Positions 18,007 through 27,431 of a stretch of 64,000 nt of DNA are shown one piece after another; the stretch's first letter is position 1, and every line of letters starts with the position of its first letter. The notes below the pieces were generated by a model. That model was given only the letters and a program-made list of their open reading frames with translations, did not search any database and had not been told where the DNA came from. The position numbers were made by a program, and so were the translations under genes. The stretch comes from QZLE01 sp033852135 (GTDB taxonomy: Bacteria; Pseudomonadota; Gammaproteobacteria; QZLD01): positions 1-64,000 of the forward strand of contig JAWSVB010000028.1 in assembly GCA_033852135.1 (NCBI GenBank). Reading direction: 5' to 3'.

Positions 18007-18480
18007 GTGGATATAAAATTGGCTGCACAGTTAAAGGATATTCACCTGCCAGAAGAGCCAGGAATCTGGCCTTTGGCTCCTGGATGGTGGTGTGTGTTAT
18101 TGCTCACGCTCCTTATTGCAGCAGTATTGATTTATCTTGTGAGAAAATACAGGCAAGGTGCGGCTAAAAGGGAAGCTCTTATACAGTTGCAGCAGGTTGA
18201 AACTCAGTATCAGAAAGATGAAGATAGCGGACGTTACTATAGTGATATATCAAAACTGCTACGCCGAGCAGCTATCCATGCTTATTCGCGCGAGGCATGT
18301 GCTGGCCTGAGTGGAGATACATGGTTGCAGTTTTTGCAAAGCCACTCAACAAACGGTGGATTTGTCGATGGTATTGGTCGTGAATTGGTCGAGGCACAAT
18401 TTAAGCCCCAATGTATTGAACCGGCTGATACAAAAGCAATTTATCAACTGACTGAGCAATGGTTGCGGAGGAATCTATGA
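18007..18480 (+). CDS. DUF4381 domain membrane protein
   Basis: 157 aa with one clear membrane helix (about 25-45, WWCVLLLTLLIAAVLIYLV) and a cytoplasmic helical region with LLRRAAIHAYSREACAGLSGDTWLQFL, the DUF4381 core. The start is GTG behind GGGGT; no in-frame ATG gives a better start. It overlaps the next gene by ATGA, so it is translationally coupled to BatA. A standard component of MoxR/Bat operons with no known biochemical role. Confidence 0.85.
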   Translation: MDIKLAAQLKDIHLPEEPGIWPLAPGWWCVLLLTLLIAAVLIYLVRKYRQGAAKREALIQLQQVETQYQKDEDSGRYYSDISKLLRRAAIHAYSREACAGLSGDTWLQFLQSHSTNGGFVDGIGRELVEAQFKPQCIEPADTKAIYQLTEQWLRRNL

Positions 18481-19499
18481 ATCTTGCATACCCTTGGCTT
18501 TTAATCCTTTTACCGCTACCTGTTTTAATAAGAGCCCTTCTTCCTGTGCGAGCACGATCTGAAGATGTAGCAGTAAGGGTGCCATTTTATGCCAGAGTCT
18601 CAGGATTTGGCTCCAGCTCTGCTGTTATCAACAACTCACAGCAATTGAAGATGCTGGCAATGATACTGATATGGGTACTACTTGTTATAGCAGCTGCTCG
18701 TCCGCAGTGGTTGGGGGAGCCGATTGAACTTCCAGTTGAAGGGCGTAATCTGATGTTAGCGGTGGATGTTTCTGGCAGTATGCAAGAACAGGATATGGTG
18801 CTTGAAGGGAAATATAGAGACCGTCTAACAATAGTTAAAAGCATAGTTGCGCAATTTATAGATAAGCGGGTTGGTGACCGGGTTGGCCTGATTCTATTTG
18901 GTGATAATGCCTACATACAGGCGCCACTTAGCTTTGACCGTAAGACGGTAAATACCTTAGTTGATGAATCTGAGATAGGGATTGCTGGGAAGAAGACAGC
19001 AATTGGTGATGCTATTGGTTTGGCAGTAAAACGCTTACGCGAGATAGACTCAAAGGACAAGGTATTGATACTCCTCACCGACGGGGAAAATACAGCAGGC
19101 TCGGTCGACCCTGAACAGGCAGGGAAGATAGCTGCTGATGCTGGATTGAAGATATATACCATTGGAGTTGGTGCAGATGAGGCTTATCGTCGCTCATTTT
19201 TTGGCGGAACACAGCGTTATAACCCTTCTGCAGGCCTGGATGAAAAGACCTTACAAAAAATTGCATCTACCACTGGGGCAAAATATTTTCGTGCTCGCTC
19301 CACTAAGGAGCTAAACCAAATATATCAAGAGATAGATCAGTTGGAACCGGTAGTTGGCAAAGGGGAGGTGTTTCTCCCAGTAACAGAGCTCTACTATCTA
19401 CCAATGATATTGGCATATATTCTGGCCATGCTGATTGCATTTAGCGCGGTTTCAATAACAGATATTGTTGCAAAGATAAAACGGATGGGGGAAGCATGA
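18477..19499 (+). CDS. batA: BatA-like VWA membrane protein
   Basis: About 340 aa: two N-terminal membrane helices, a VWA domain with a full MIDAS (DVSGSM, then TDGENT) and a C-terminal helix. The frame is open from 18459, but the ATG at 18477 has a CGGAGGA ribosome binding site and the ATGA overlap with the previous stop. BatA was named for aerotolerance in Bacteroides; a periplasmic stress role is inferred only from that family. Confidence 0.9.
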   Translation: MNLAYPWLLILLPLPVLIRALLPVRARSEDVAVRVPFYARVSGFGSSSAVINNSQQLKMLAMILIWVLLVIAAARPQWLGEPIELPVEGRNLMLAVDVSGSMQEQDMVLEGKYRDRLTIVKSIVAQFIDKRVGDRVGLILFGDNAYIQAPLSFDRKTVNTLVDESEIGIAGKKTAIGDAIGLAVKRLREIDSKDKVLILLTDGENTAGSVDPEQAGKIAADAGLKIYTIGVGADEAYRRSFFGGTQRYNPSAGLDEKTLQKIASTTGAKYFRARSTKELNQIYQEIDQLEPVVGKGEVFLPVTELYYLPMILAYILAMLIAFSAVSITDIVAKIKRMGEA

Positions 19500-21367
19500 T
19501 AGAAACATTTCATTTTTTACGCCCCTACCTATTGCTAGCAATGATTCCTGCGATAATCGCAATTTTACTTCTTTTTTATAAAAGGGGGGCGCAAAATAGC
19601 TGGTCGCAGATATGCGATGCCCATTTACTGCGTCATCTAGCAGTGGATACCGGCAAAGGGAGAGCGCGAACCTCACTAATTATTCTACTTTTAATATTTG
19701 TTATTAGCGTAATAGCGATGGCAGGACCCGCTTGGCGTCAGGCAGAGCAGCCAGCTTATCGTAACCAGCGAGCAGTGGTGGTAGTTCTGGATCTATCCTA
19801 CTCAATGTTGGCGCAGGACATCAAACCATCACGTGTAGAACTAGCCAAGTATAAGGTGCTAGACCTGCTGGAGAAGAACAAAGATGGGCAGACATCATTA
19901 GTAGTATTTGCTGGAGATGCACACGCAGTTACCCCACTGACTGATGATATAAATACAATCAAATCACAGATAGAACCGTTAGATCCGATGATAATGCCAT
20001 TTCCAGGAAGTAGGCCCGACCAAGGGGTGAAGAGAGCGTTACAGCTGTTGAAAAATGGGATGGCAAAAAATGGCGAGATAATTCTCCTAACAGATGGCAC
20101 TGATGACTACTGGGAGCAGCTGCAAGATATAGCTGCAGATGTGAATGGCGCAGGCCATATGTTGTCGATAGTAGGGGTTGGCACTACAGGTGGTGCTCCA
20201 ATACCTTCCGCAGATGGTGGGTTTATTCAAGATAACTCCGGCAGGATTGTATTGCCAAAACTTGATGAAAGTAAGTTAAGGCAAGTAGCGGCTGAGGCAG
20301 CGGGGAAGTACTTTACGATTTCCGTAGATGGCAGTGATATTGAATCAATCGATAGGTTTAATCTGCAAAAAAAGAGGATGGATGCAGAAAAGAAACAGCA
20401 GGTGTCAGCAGTATGGAGTGATGATGGCTATTGGTTGATATTCTTGATTTTACCGGTTGTATTACTGAGTTTCAGAAAAGGGAGTGTTGTTGCTTTAATG
20501 TTTGCGGTGATGTTGCTTCCAGATTTAGCTAGTGCAGCGGATGAGCCAGGTTTTTTTGCTAGTCTGTGGCAGCGCAAAGAGCAGTTAGGGGTAGAGCAGT
20601 TTAAACAGGGTGATTTTGACCAAGCTGAACAAAATCTACAAAAAGACCCTTTGTGGAAGAGTGCTGCACAATACAAAGCTGGAAAATTTGCCGAGGCGAT
20701 AAAAACCCTGGAGCAGGATGATAGTGCGCTTGCTGATTATAATCGTGGTAACGCCCTGGCTCAGATGGGGCAATATCAACAAGCTGTTGCGGCCTATACG
20801 CAGTCACTAGAGAAAGATCCAGATAACGTAGATGCAAAGCACAACAAAGAGTTGATAGAGGAGCATCTGCAGCAGCAACAGTCTGAAGAACAGCAGTCCC
20901 AAGAACAGCAGTCAGATGGTAAAGATGGCGAGCAACAAGATGGTCAGCAGCAAGAAAGCCAAAAGCAGGACGGTGAACAGCAGGACGGCGAGCAACAGCA
21001 GGGTGAGCAGAGCCAATCGCAACAAAACCAGGGGCAGCAATCGGAAGATGAACAGCCACCATTAGATTCTGAAAAACAAGGTAAAGAAGAGCAAGGTAAA
21101 GAGCAGCAAGAGCCAGAAAAAGAATCAGAGCAAGCAAAGCAGCTGCGAGAGGAACAAGAAAAGAAAGAGGCAGAAGAGAAAAATCAAACTCAGCAGATGC
21201 AGCAGCAATTAGAACAGCCGCAGCAAAAGCCTCTAGACCAAAAAACTGAGCAGTGGTTGAGGCAGATACCTGATAATCCTGGTGGTTTATTGAGAGAAAA
21301 GTTTTGGCGTGAGTCGAAGAAAAAATATGACAAAGGCACTTTGCCCAGTTCGAAGAACAAATGGTAA
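19496..21367 (+). CDS. batB: BatB/BatC fusion: VWA domain plus TPR and Gln-rich tail
   Basis: 623 aa. The N-terminal part is BatB: two membrane helices, a VWA domain with MIDAS DLSYSM and LTDGTD, then a helix near 310-325 and a short hydrophobic stretch. The C-terminal part is BatC-like, with a TPR (ALADYNRGNALAQMGQYQQAV) at about 410-460, followed by about 120 residues made almost only of Gln, Glu, Asp, Lys and Ser, and a conserved WLRQIPDNPGGLLREKF end. That end motif is typical of BatB/C fusions. It starts by ATGA overlap with batA. Confidence 0.9.
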   Translation: MIETFHFLRPYLLLAMIPAIIAILLLFYKRGAQNSWSQICDAHLLRHLAVDTGKGRARTSLIILLLIFVISVIAMAGPAWRQAEQPAYRNQRAVVVVLDLSYSMLAQDIKPSRVELAKYKVLDLLEKNKDGQTSLVVFAGDAHAVTPLTDDINTIKSQIEPLDPMIMPFPGSRPDQGVKRALQLLKNGMAKNGEIILLTDGTDDYWEQLQDIAADVNGAGHMLSIVGVGTTGGAPIPSADGGFIQDNSGRIVLPKLDESKLRQVAAEAAGKYFTISVDGSDIESIDRFNLQKKRMDAEKKQQVSAVWSDDGYWLIFLILPVVLLSFRKGSVVALMFAVMLLPDLASAADEPGFFASLWQRKEQLGVEQFKQGDFDQAEQNLQKDPLWKSAAQYKAGKFAEAIKTLEQDDSALADYNRGNALAQMGQYQQAVAAYTQSLEKDPDNVDAKHNKELIEEHLQQQQSEEQQSQEQQSDGKDGEQQDGQQQESQKQDGEQQDGEQQQGEQSQSQQNQGQQSEDEQPPLDSEKQGKEEQGKEQQEPEKESEQAKQLREEQEKKEAEEKNQTQQMQQQLEQPQQKPLDQKTEQWLRQIPDNPGGLLREKFWRESKKKYDKGTLPSSKNKW

Positions 21368-21423
21368 AAAGCGAAAAACAAGTGGTTAAAAGTGAAGGTC
21401 AAATGGTGATAAATATGCAAAGC
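21361..21423 (+). repeat. 21-bp tandem repeat at the batB/batD junction
   Basis: Three consecutive 21-base units begin at 21361, 21382 and 21403, each starting RTGGT and the first two sharing the frame RTGGTWAAAAGYGAARRNCAA. Units 1 and 2 agree at about 17 of 21 positions; unit 3 is more diverged. Each unit offers a possible start codon (ATG, GTG, ATG) for batD, so the repeat may have multiplied its start region. Confidence 0.6.
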
Positions 21424-23190
21424 AGTAAGGTAAAAATATTATTCGCAATGTTGATGGTGCTCGGGTTATTACGTTCAGCATTTGCAGCAACTGCGCATGT
21501 TGACCGTAATCATGTCTCTTTGAATGAGACTTTTGTGCTGACAATTACAGTGGAAAATATTTCATTAAGTGGCAGCCCCGACCTTGAATCCCTTGAAGAT
21601 GATTTTACTCTGCTAGGTACTTCACAAAGCACCAGTATGAATATATTTAACGGCACATCTAGTCGTAAAACAGAGTGGACAACAACCTTAGCACCCAAAA
21701 AAATAGGCACTTTTACTATCCCGTCTGTGGATGTTGGGGGGGAGAAAACTAACCCGCTAACTATCATCGTATCAAAAGCTCCTAAAGTTACCTCTACGCA
21801 AAAAAATGAGATTTTTTTTGAAGTAGAGATAGATCGACGCCAAGGTTATGTGCAACAACAGTTTGTTTACACCATTAAAAGATATGCTTCTCGACAATTT
21901 GGAATACAAACATTTTCCCATGTTGGAGGGGAGGATTTTAAGGGTGACCGCCTAATAGTGAAACAAATTGGTGACACCAATAGATATATGTCTAATCTAG
22001 GTGGAACACAATATGACGTTGCAGAGCTAAAGTACTTAGTGTTTCCGCAACAGGTTGGAAAAATATCCCTGCCAGCACCACATATGATAGCTGTAGTTGA
22101 AACTGGTCGGCGTAATCGTTATGACCCATTTGCTCGTCGCCAGCAAAAACAGATTCAAATACGCGGCGAAGATGTTGAGCTGAATATAAGCCCAATACCC
22201 AACACCTACAGTAGCAACTGGTGGCTTCCGGCTAAAAAAGTATCCATTTCGCAGCAGTGGTCGTCTGACCCACAAAAAATGGGAAAAGGGCAAGCTAAGG
22301 TTGGTGAGCCGATTACCAGAACGATAACTTTAGTGGCGCAAGGTTTAAGTGCCGAGCAACTTCCAGAGTTGCCGCAAATAAATATTGTGAATGCCCGTGC
22401 TTATCCAGATAAGGTGGAGCGAGAAACAAGATTCAACGGCACAGATGTGGTTGGTAAAAGTATCAACAAAATGTTAATAATTCCATCGGCAGCGGGTGAA
22501 GTTAAGATACCTGAAACCAAAATAACTTGGTGGGATGTGGTTGAAAATAGACAGCGTGAAGCGGTTCTTCCGGCGCAAACAATCAAAGTTGCAGCTGTTG
22601 CTCAGCAAGCTTTAACCCCTAAACCTCCTGTAAAGGATATAGAAGTTGCAGAACTTGAACCGCAACTAAAACCGGCGCAGCAAGAGGTAGAAAAACAGGT
22701 AGAGATAATAACCAAAACTCAAAGCAGATGGTACGTAGAGGTTGGCCTGCTATTGCTGGTAATTATTATTTTAATCGCGTGGATAGTTGACCACCTTCGC
22801 TTGAAACGTAAATTGATACGACCTCGAGCTGAAGATAAAGATGTGCAGCAAAAACAAAAAGAGAAGCAACTCAGAAAAGAGTTAAAGCAGGCGTGTCAAA
22901 CTGCAGGCGCTAAAACAGTGCGTCAATCAATTCTTGCTTGGGGAAGTATGGTTATTGAAGATAAAACCCCGGTAACTCTACTGGATATTGAGCAACACTT
23001 TAATGATACAACCTTAACTAATGAGATATCTCGTTTAGAAAATACCCTGTATGGAGATGGTCTGTATGGGAATGGAGAGCCAGGCTGGAATGGGGCAAAT
23101 CTGTGGCTGGCTTTAGAAAGTGCTATTCAGAGTCAAGCGCAAAAAGGTAAAGATAAGAGTTCTGAGTTAGAAGAACTGCATAGGATTTAA
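21403..23190 (+). CDS. batD: BatD-like oxygen-tolerance family protein
   Basis: About 595 aa: a signal peptide (ILFAMLMVLGLLRSAFA), several Ig-like beta domains beginning with VDRNHVSLNETFVLTI, a membrane helix at about 440-460 (VGLLLLVIIILIAWIV) and a cytoplasmic tail. This is the BatD (PF13584) layout. The frame opens at 21361, but that stretch is a 21-bp repeat encoding MVKSEKQ / VVKSEGQ. I prefer the ATG at 21403 with GAAGG upstream; 21415 is also possible. It is the last gene of the Bat operon. Confidence 0.85.
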   Translation: MVINMQSSKVKILFAMLMVLGLLRSAFAATAHVDRNHVSLNETFVLTITVENISLSGSPDLESLEDDFTLLGTSQSTSMNIFNGTSSRKTEWTTTLAPKKIGTFTIPSVDVGGEKTNPLTIIVSKAPKVTSTQKNEIFFEVEIDRRQGYVQQQFVYTIKRYASRQFGIQTFSHVGGEDFKGDRLIVKQIGDTNRYMSNLGGTQYDVAELKYLVFPQQVGKISLPAPHMIAVVETGRRNRYDPFARRQQKQIQIRGEDVELNISPIPNTYSSNWWLPAKKVSISQQWSSDPQKMGKGQAKVGEPITRTITLVAQGLSAEQLPELPQINIVNARAYPDKVERETRFNGTDVVGKSINKMLIIPSAAGEVKIPETKITWWDVVENRQREAVLPAQTIKVAAVAQQALTPKPPVKDIEVAELEPQLKPAQQEVEKQVEIITKTQSRWYVEVGLLLLVIIILIAWIVDHLRLKRKLIRPRAEDKDVQQKQKEKQLRKELKQACQTAGAKTVRQSILAWGSMVIEDKTPVTLLDIEQHFNDTTLTNEISRLENTLYGDGLYGNGEPGWNGANLWLALESAIQSQAQKGKDKSSELEELHRI

Positions 23191-23214
23191 AATTTAGATA
23201 TTATTATGCAGATG

Positions 23215-23242
23215 CATTATTCCCGCGAAAGCGGGAATAATG
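23215..23242. repeat. Palindromic REP-like element between batD and bamD
   Basis: A perfect 12-bp stem, CATTATTCCCGC / GCGGGAATAATG, with a GAAA loop. It lies between two convergent genes. It lacks a good T tract, so it is a poor rho-independent terminator. A related core (ATTCCCGCGAA-GGTGGGAAT) recurs at 31993-32013, which suggests a dispersed repeat family. Confidence 0.7.
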
Positions 23243-23253
23243 AGTAAAAATGA

Positions 23254-24018
23254 TTAAGACTTTTGTAAAACTTCATGCTCAGGATAATTGAGCTTAATTA
23301 TATTCAGCGTATCTTGGTATAAATCATTCATCTCAAGGTTCTTATAACTTTCAGCGAGAACCGCTAATGCATCATAAATTGCAGGTGTGTTTGGATAGTG
23401 TTGGATTACATGCTTTGCACGATTTATTGCACCAACATAAGCTTTGCGGCGCGCATAATACTTAGCAACAATAACCTCACGGTCAGCCAGGGTGTCACGC
23501 ATAATAACCATCTGCTTTCTTGCTTCCGGTGCATATTTACTATTTGGGAATTTTTCCACCAAAGTTCTAAATGCTAAGAAACCCTGCTTCATCGATTCAT
23601 GACTACGTTCAGCTTTGCTCAGTTTGAATAGTCTGGTTACAAATGATTCACCATGATTGATATAGGAAAGCCCCTTAATATAATAGGCATAGTCAACAGA
23701 TGGGTGACGAGGGTTGATTTTGATGAAACGGTCAGCAGAAAGAACAGCTAGCTCCATCTCGTTATCTTTGTAATATAGGAAAGGTATTTCGATTAGTGCT
23801 TGCTGTGCGAAGGCGCTGAAAGGGTAGCGTGATTCTAGTTTGTTTAGATATTCAATGGCGAACTCATAATCACCTTTATCTTTCATTCTTTGAGCTTCAG
23901 AATAAAGTTTTTGCGCGCTCCACTCGTAGGTCTCGTCATATTCTCTGCTTGGGTTGTCAGAACACGCGCTGATTAAAATGCAGATGGCGGCGATAGCAAT
24001 TATCTTAAACTGTTTCAT
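23254..24018 (-). CDS. bamD: BamD, outer-membrane assembly lipoprotein
   Basis: Essential lipoprotein of the BAM complex that inserts beta-barrels. At 254 aa it is normal. The signal peptide ends in a lipobox (LISAC), with the lipidated Cys at about residue 19. TPR-type helices follow, including the family motifs LNKLESRYPFSAFAQQA and RFIKINPRHPSVDYAYYIKGLSY. Transcribed divergently from rluD, as in most gammaproteobacteria (bamD/comL next to rluD). Confidence 0.95.
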   Translation of the reverse strand: MKQFKIIAIAAICILISACSDNPSREYDETYEWSAQKLYSEAQRMKDKGDYEFAIEYLNKLESRYPFSAFAQQALIEIPFLYYKDNEMELAVLSADRFIKINPRHPSVDYAYYIKGLSYINHGESFVTRLFKLSKAERSHESMKQGFLAFRTLVEKFPNSKYAPEARKQMVIMRDTLADREVIVAKYYARRKAYVGAINRAKHVIQHYPNTPAIYDALAVLAESYKNLEMNDLYQDTLNIIKLNYPEHEVLQKS

Positions 24019-24242
24019 ATTCTCAGGATAATCCTTTAAAACGACTAATAATCAAGACTATGACCGGATAGATCGTCAATAGTTCTCGATAGTTACAAAA
24101 TTCGCAGCAATTATAATCGATAGTGTCTGGATTGCATAGGAATCAGGTAGAAGCAGAAAACATAATTAGATTTTATATACTCCACTATAATAAGTTAAAA
24201 TGCCTAATTCGGTACAACAACCAGTGAGCAACAGGCCAGCAA

Positions 24243-25265
24243 ATGACAGATCGAGAGATATTAGAAGGTGTAGTTCCTATAGAGATGGGTGGAGAAAGGA
24301 TAGACCACGTCGTTGCTGAGCTGTTTTCAGATTACTCCCGTAGTAGATTGCAGCAGTGGATTAAATCTGGAGAGCTGTTGGTCGATGGCGAAAAGGTAAA
24401 ACAGAAATTCAAGGTTATCGGTGAAGAGAAGATAACCATAAATGCTGCGGTAGAAGAGGTGGTGGAGATGGTTCCGCAGGATATTCCACTGGATATCATC
24501 TATGAAGATGACGATATCATGGTGATAAATAAGCCAGTTGGAATGGTGGTTCACCCTGGGGCTGGAAACAAAGATGGCACCATGATGAATGGTCTGCTAT
24601 TTCACGATGCTGAATTAGCTAAGGTTCCACGGGCTGGAATCGTGCACCGATTGGACAAAGATACCTCAGGGCTGTTGGTTGTTGCCAAAACTATCCATGC
24701 GCATAAACACTTGGTTGAACAGCTGCAAGAGCGCACTGTTAGCCGCGAATATATGGCACTAGTTACCGGAAATGTGGTTTCTGGTGGCACCATCGATGAA
24801 CCAATGGGGCGTCACTTTGTCGATAGAAAGAAGATGGCAGTGGTTCCAGAGGGTAAAGAGGCGATAACTCATTACCGCGTGCAGGAAAGGTTTGAAAATC
24901 ACACTTTGGTAAAGGTAAAACTTGAGACTGGTCGCACCCACCAAATCAGAGTGCACATGACTCATATCAAACATCCGCTGGTTGGCGACCAAGTATATGG
25001 TGGCAGATTGCAGCTGCCTAAACACTGCAGTGAAGAGATGAAAATGGCACTGCGCGGAGCAAAAAGGCAGATGTTGCACGCGTGGCGGTTAGCTCTTATT
25101 CACCCAATGACTGGTGAAGAGCTGGGTTGGGAGTGTGAGCTGCCAGATGATATTGAAGATATGCTCGAACTTATGCGCTTTGAGATGTGCAAAGATGATG
25201 ATGACTTCGACGACTATGATGATTTTGATGATGGTGATGTAGAAGTAGAGTATGTATTTGAGTAA
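24243..25265 (+). CDS. rluD: RluD, 23S rRNA pseudouridine synthase
   Basis: Makes pseudouridines 1911, 1915 and 1917 in helix 69 of 23S rRNA in E. coli. 340 aa: an N-terminal S4 RNA-binding domain (SRSRLQQWIKSGELLVDG) and the catalytic domain with HRLDKDTSGLLVVAKT, whose Asp is the nucleophile, and GRTHQIRVH. Unusually, the last about 25 residues are almost all Asp, with Tyr and Phe (residues about 317-335), an acidic tail not needed for catalysis. Divergent from bamD. Confidence 0.95.
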   Translation: MTDREILEGVVPIEMGGERIDHVVAELFSDYSRSRLQQWIKSGELLVDGEKVKQKFKVIGEEKITINAAVEEVVEMVPQDIPLDIIYEDDDIMVINKPVGMVVHPGAGNKDGTMMNGLLFHDAELAKVPRAGIVHRLDKDTSGLLVVAKTIHAHKHLVEQLQERTVSREYMALVTGNVVSGGTIDEPMGRHFVDRKKMAVVPEGKEAITHYRVQERFENHTLVKVKLETGRTHQIRVHMTHIKHPLVGDQVYGGRLQLPKHCSEEMKMALRGAKRQMLHAWRLALIHPMTGEELGWECELPDDIEDMLELMRFEMCKDDDDFDDYDDFDDGDVEVEYVFE

Positions 25266-25273
25266 ATAAGATT

Positions 25274-25304
25274 CTGTAGGGGCGAAAAAACCTTCGTCCT
25301 ACAG
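25274..25304. repeat. REP-like inverted repeat after rluD
   Basis: CTGTAGG..GCGAA and TTCG..CCTACAG arms form a stem of about 12 bp with a small loop. It resembles the CTGTAGG-type intergenic palindromes of pseudomonads. A half-copy (CTGTAGGTGCG) lies at 32629-32639, next to the mutS stop. It may also act as a transcript end for rluD, although no T tract follows. Confidence 0.5.
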
Positions 25305-25331
25305 AGAAGTTGAAACGGATATCAGCACAGA

Positions 25332-26366
25332 ATGACAGCCTATTTTATAAGAAGATTCATGTTAATCATCCCAACCTTTATTGGGGTGACGCTGTTAGTA
25401 TTCGCCATCACCCGCATGGTTCCAGGTGGGCCAATCGAGCGCATGATTTCTCAGATGCAGATTGCATCATCCGATGTATCGGTTGGCAGTAGTGATTCCA
25501 TTGCCGGCAACTCAATTTCCGATGAACAGATTCAGGAGTTGCGCGAATATTACGGTTTCGACAAACCGATTTTAGTTAGCTATTTTGACTGGATGAAACA
25601 GGTGGTACAGCTCGATCTTGGTACCTCTAGTCGTTACGATGAACCAGTACTGGATATCATTGCCGAACGTTTGCCAATATCAATATTTTACGGCGTCACC
25701 ACTTTAATTCTCTCCTACCTAATATGTATCCCGCTCGGGATAATCAAGGCGATTCGGCACAATGGCATAGTAGATAATGTTTCATCAATTATTATCTTTA
25801 TAGGTTATGCAATTCCGGGATATGTACTTGGTATCGGCCTGTTGTGGCTATTTGCAGTGCATTTAGAGTTTTTTCCAATGGGGGGATTTGTTGATGATGA
25901 TTTTGAAGATTTTACCCGCTGGGAACAAGTAAAAGATGTATTGTATCACGCTGTGCTACCTCTATTATCCTATATGATCGGTAGTTTAGCGGTTATGACT
26001 TTGATGATGAAGAACTCCCTTTTGGATAACCTTGCCGCTGATTATGTGCGTACCGCGATGGCCAAGGGGATGTCATTTAAAATGGCAGTGATTAAACATG
26101 CTTTTCGTAACTCATTTATCCCACTTGCAACCCATATCGGAAATGGTATTAGTGTAATTCTTTCTGGATCATTCCTGATTGAGAAGATATTTAATATCGA
26201 CGGGCTTGGTTTGCTGGGATATGAGTCAATCGTAGAACGTGACTACCCTGTAGTATTGGGGGTGCTAGTAATTTCTTCACTTTTATTTATGTTTGGCAAT
26301 ATCCTTTCCGATATCTGTGTTGCCTTCGTTGACCCGCGTATCAAGTTTGGCAAAGGGGGGGAGTGA
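25332..26366 (+). CDS. Peptide-type ABC transporter permease (YejB/DppB-like)
   Basis: Inner-membrane permease of a peptide/nickel-type (PepT) importer, 344 aa. The N-terminus MTAYFIRRFMLIIPTFIGVTLLVFAITRMVPGGP is the standard DppB-family start. The EAA-type cytoplasmic loop (DYVRTAMAKGMSFKMAVIKHAFRNS) and about six helices are visible. A long insert with EYYGFDKP and LDLGTSSRYDEPVL resembles YejB more than DppB. First gene of a tight operon with the second permease, binding protein and an ATPase. Confidence 0.9.
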   Translation: MTAYFIRRFMLIIPTFIGVTLLVFAITRMVPGGPIERMISQMQIASSDVSVGSSDSIAGNSISDEQIQELREYYGFDKPILVSYFDWMKQVVQLDLGTSSRYDEPVLDIIAERLPISIFYGVTTLILSYLICIPLGIIKAIRHNGIVDNVSSIIIFIGYAIPGYVLGIGLLWLFAVHLEFFPMGGFVDDDFEDFTRWEQVKDVLYHAVLPLLSYMIGSLAVMTLMMKNSLLDNLAADYVRTAMAKGMSFKMAVIKHAFRNSFIPLATHIGNGISVILSGSFLIEKIFNIDGLGLLGYESIVERDYPVVLGVLVISSLLFMFGNILSDICVAFVDPRIKFGKGGE

Positions 26367-27427
26367 TGAGTATCTCGCGCCCCAAATTTTTCAGCCCTTT
26401 AGCTCAGCAAAAATTCAAACGCTTTAAGCAGATTCGGCGCGGATATTGGTCGGCAATAATATTTTTATCGCTGCTGTTTCTATCCTGCTTCGCCGAGTTG
26501 ATGATTAACAACAGGGCACTAATTGTAAAATATGACGGCGCTTTTTACTTTCCAACCTATGGCGCTATTTATAATGGTAAGAAGTTTGGGCTTGACTATG
26601 AGTATGAGGTTAACTATCGCGATCTGAGGCTGAAATTTCAGCAAGATAATTCAGATAACTGGGTGATGATGCCGCCAGTTCCATATAATGAATATGAGAA
26701 TGATTTGGTAGAGGGTGAATACCCTCCACACCCACCATCCTGGATTTCACAACATTATTTAGGAACAGATACCTCTGGACGTGATGTATTAGCTCGCCTG
26801 GTGTATGGCTTTAGAATATCAATTTGGTTTGCATTGCTATTAACCTTTTTTACTTATTTAATTGGTGTAACTATTGGTTGTTTTATTGGGTATTTTGGGG
26901 GTTGGATTGACCTAGCTTTTCAAAGAATAATAGAAATTTGGTCAAATGTTCCTGTCTTATATATTGTAATGATAATGGCCTCCATCATAGTGCCAGGGTT
27001 TTGGATGTTAATATTAATTCTTATGGCTTTTGGATGGATGGGTATGACCTGGTATATGCGTACCGCCACTTATAAAGAGAAAGAGCGTGAATATGTTATG
27101 GCATCGCGTGCACTTGGTGCTTCAACCTCGCGCATAATCTTTAGGCACATTTTGCCCAATTCGTTGTCGATAATGATAACTTTTTTACCTTTTGCAGTAG
27201 CGGGGGGAATAGGGTCTATAACAAGTCTGGATTTTTTAGGGTTTGGCCTTCCTCCACCTATTCCAAGCTGGGGTGAATTGATTAGTCAAGGGACAGAAAA
27301 TATGGAGTCGTGGTGGATTCTTGGCTCTGTAATAGTTGCGCTGGTAACAGTATTAGTCTTGATAACCTTTGTTGGCGAAGCGATTCGTGATGCCTTCGAC
27401 CCGAAAAAATACACAATTTATGAGTAG
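26366..27427 (+). CDS. Peptide-type ABC transporter permease (YejE/DppC-like)
   Basis: Second permease, about 353 aa. It shows the N-terminal helix and a long periplasmic insert typical of YejE (YDGAFYFPTYG ... HYLGTDTSGRDVLARLVYGFRIS). The EAA loop is TATYKEKEREYVMASRALGAS. The ATG at 26366 overlaps the preceding stop by one base; a GTG at 26363 is the alternative. It forms the membrane pore with the preceding permease. Confidence 0.9.
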   Translation: MSISRPKFFSPLAQQKFKRFKQIRRGYWSAIIFLSLLFLSCFAELMINNRALIVKYDGAFYFPTYGAIYNGKKFGLDYEYEVNYRDLRLKFQQDNSDNWVMMPPVPYNEYENDLVEGEYPPHPPSWISQHYLGTDTSGRDVLARLVYGFRISIWFALLLTFFTYLIGVTIGCFIGYFGGWIDLAFQRIIEIWSNVPVLYIVMIMASIIVPGFWMLILILMAFGWMGMTWYMRTATYKEKEREYVMASRALGASTSRIIFRHILPNSLSIMITFLPFAVAGGIGSITSLDFLGFGLPPPIPSWGELISQGTENMESWWILGSVIVALVTVLVLITFVGEAIRDAFDPKKYTIYE

Positions 27428-27431
27428 GAAT

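Noticed and set aside
20601..21137. Long open frame opposite the Gln-rich part of batB
   Set aside because: Low-complexity CAG/CAA repeats on the plus strand create a stop-free antisense frame rich in Leu/Ala/His; no start signals.
25266..25331. Rho-independent terminator after rluD
   Set aside because: A stem-loop is present but there is no T tract; better described as a REP-like repeat.
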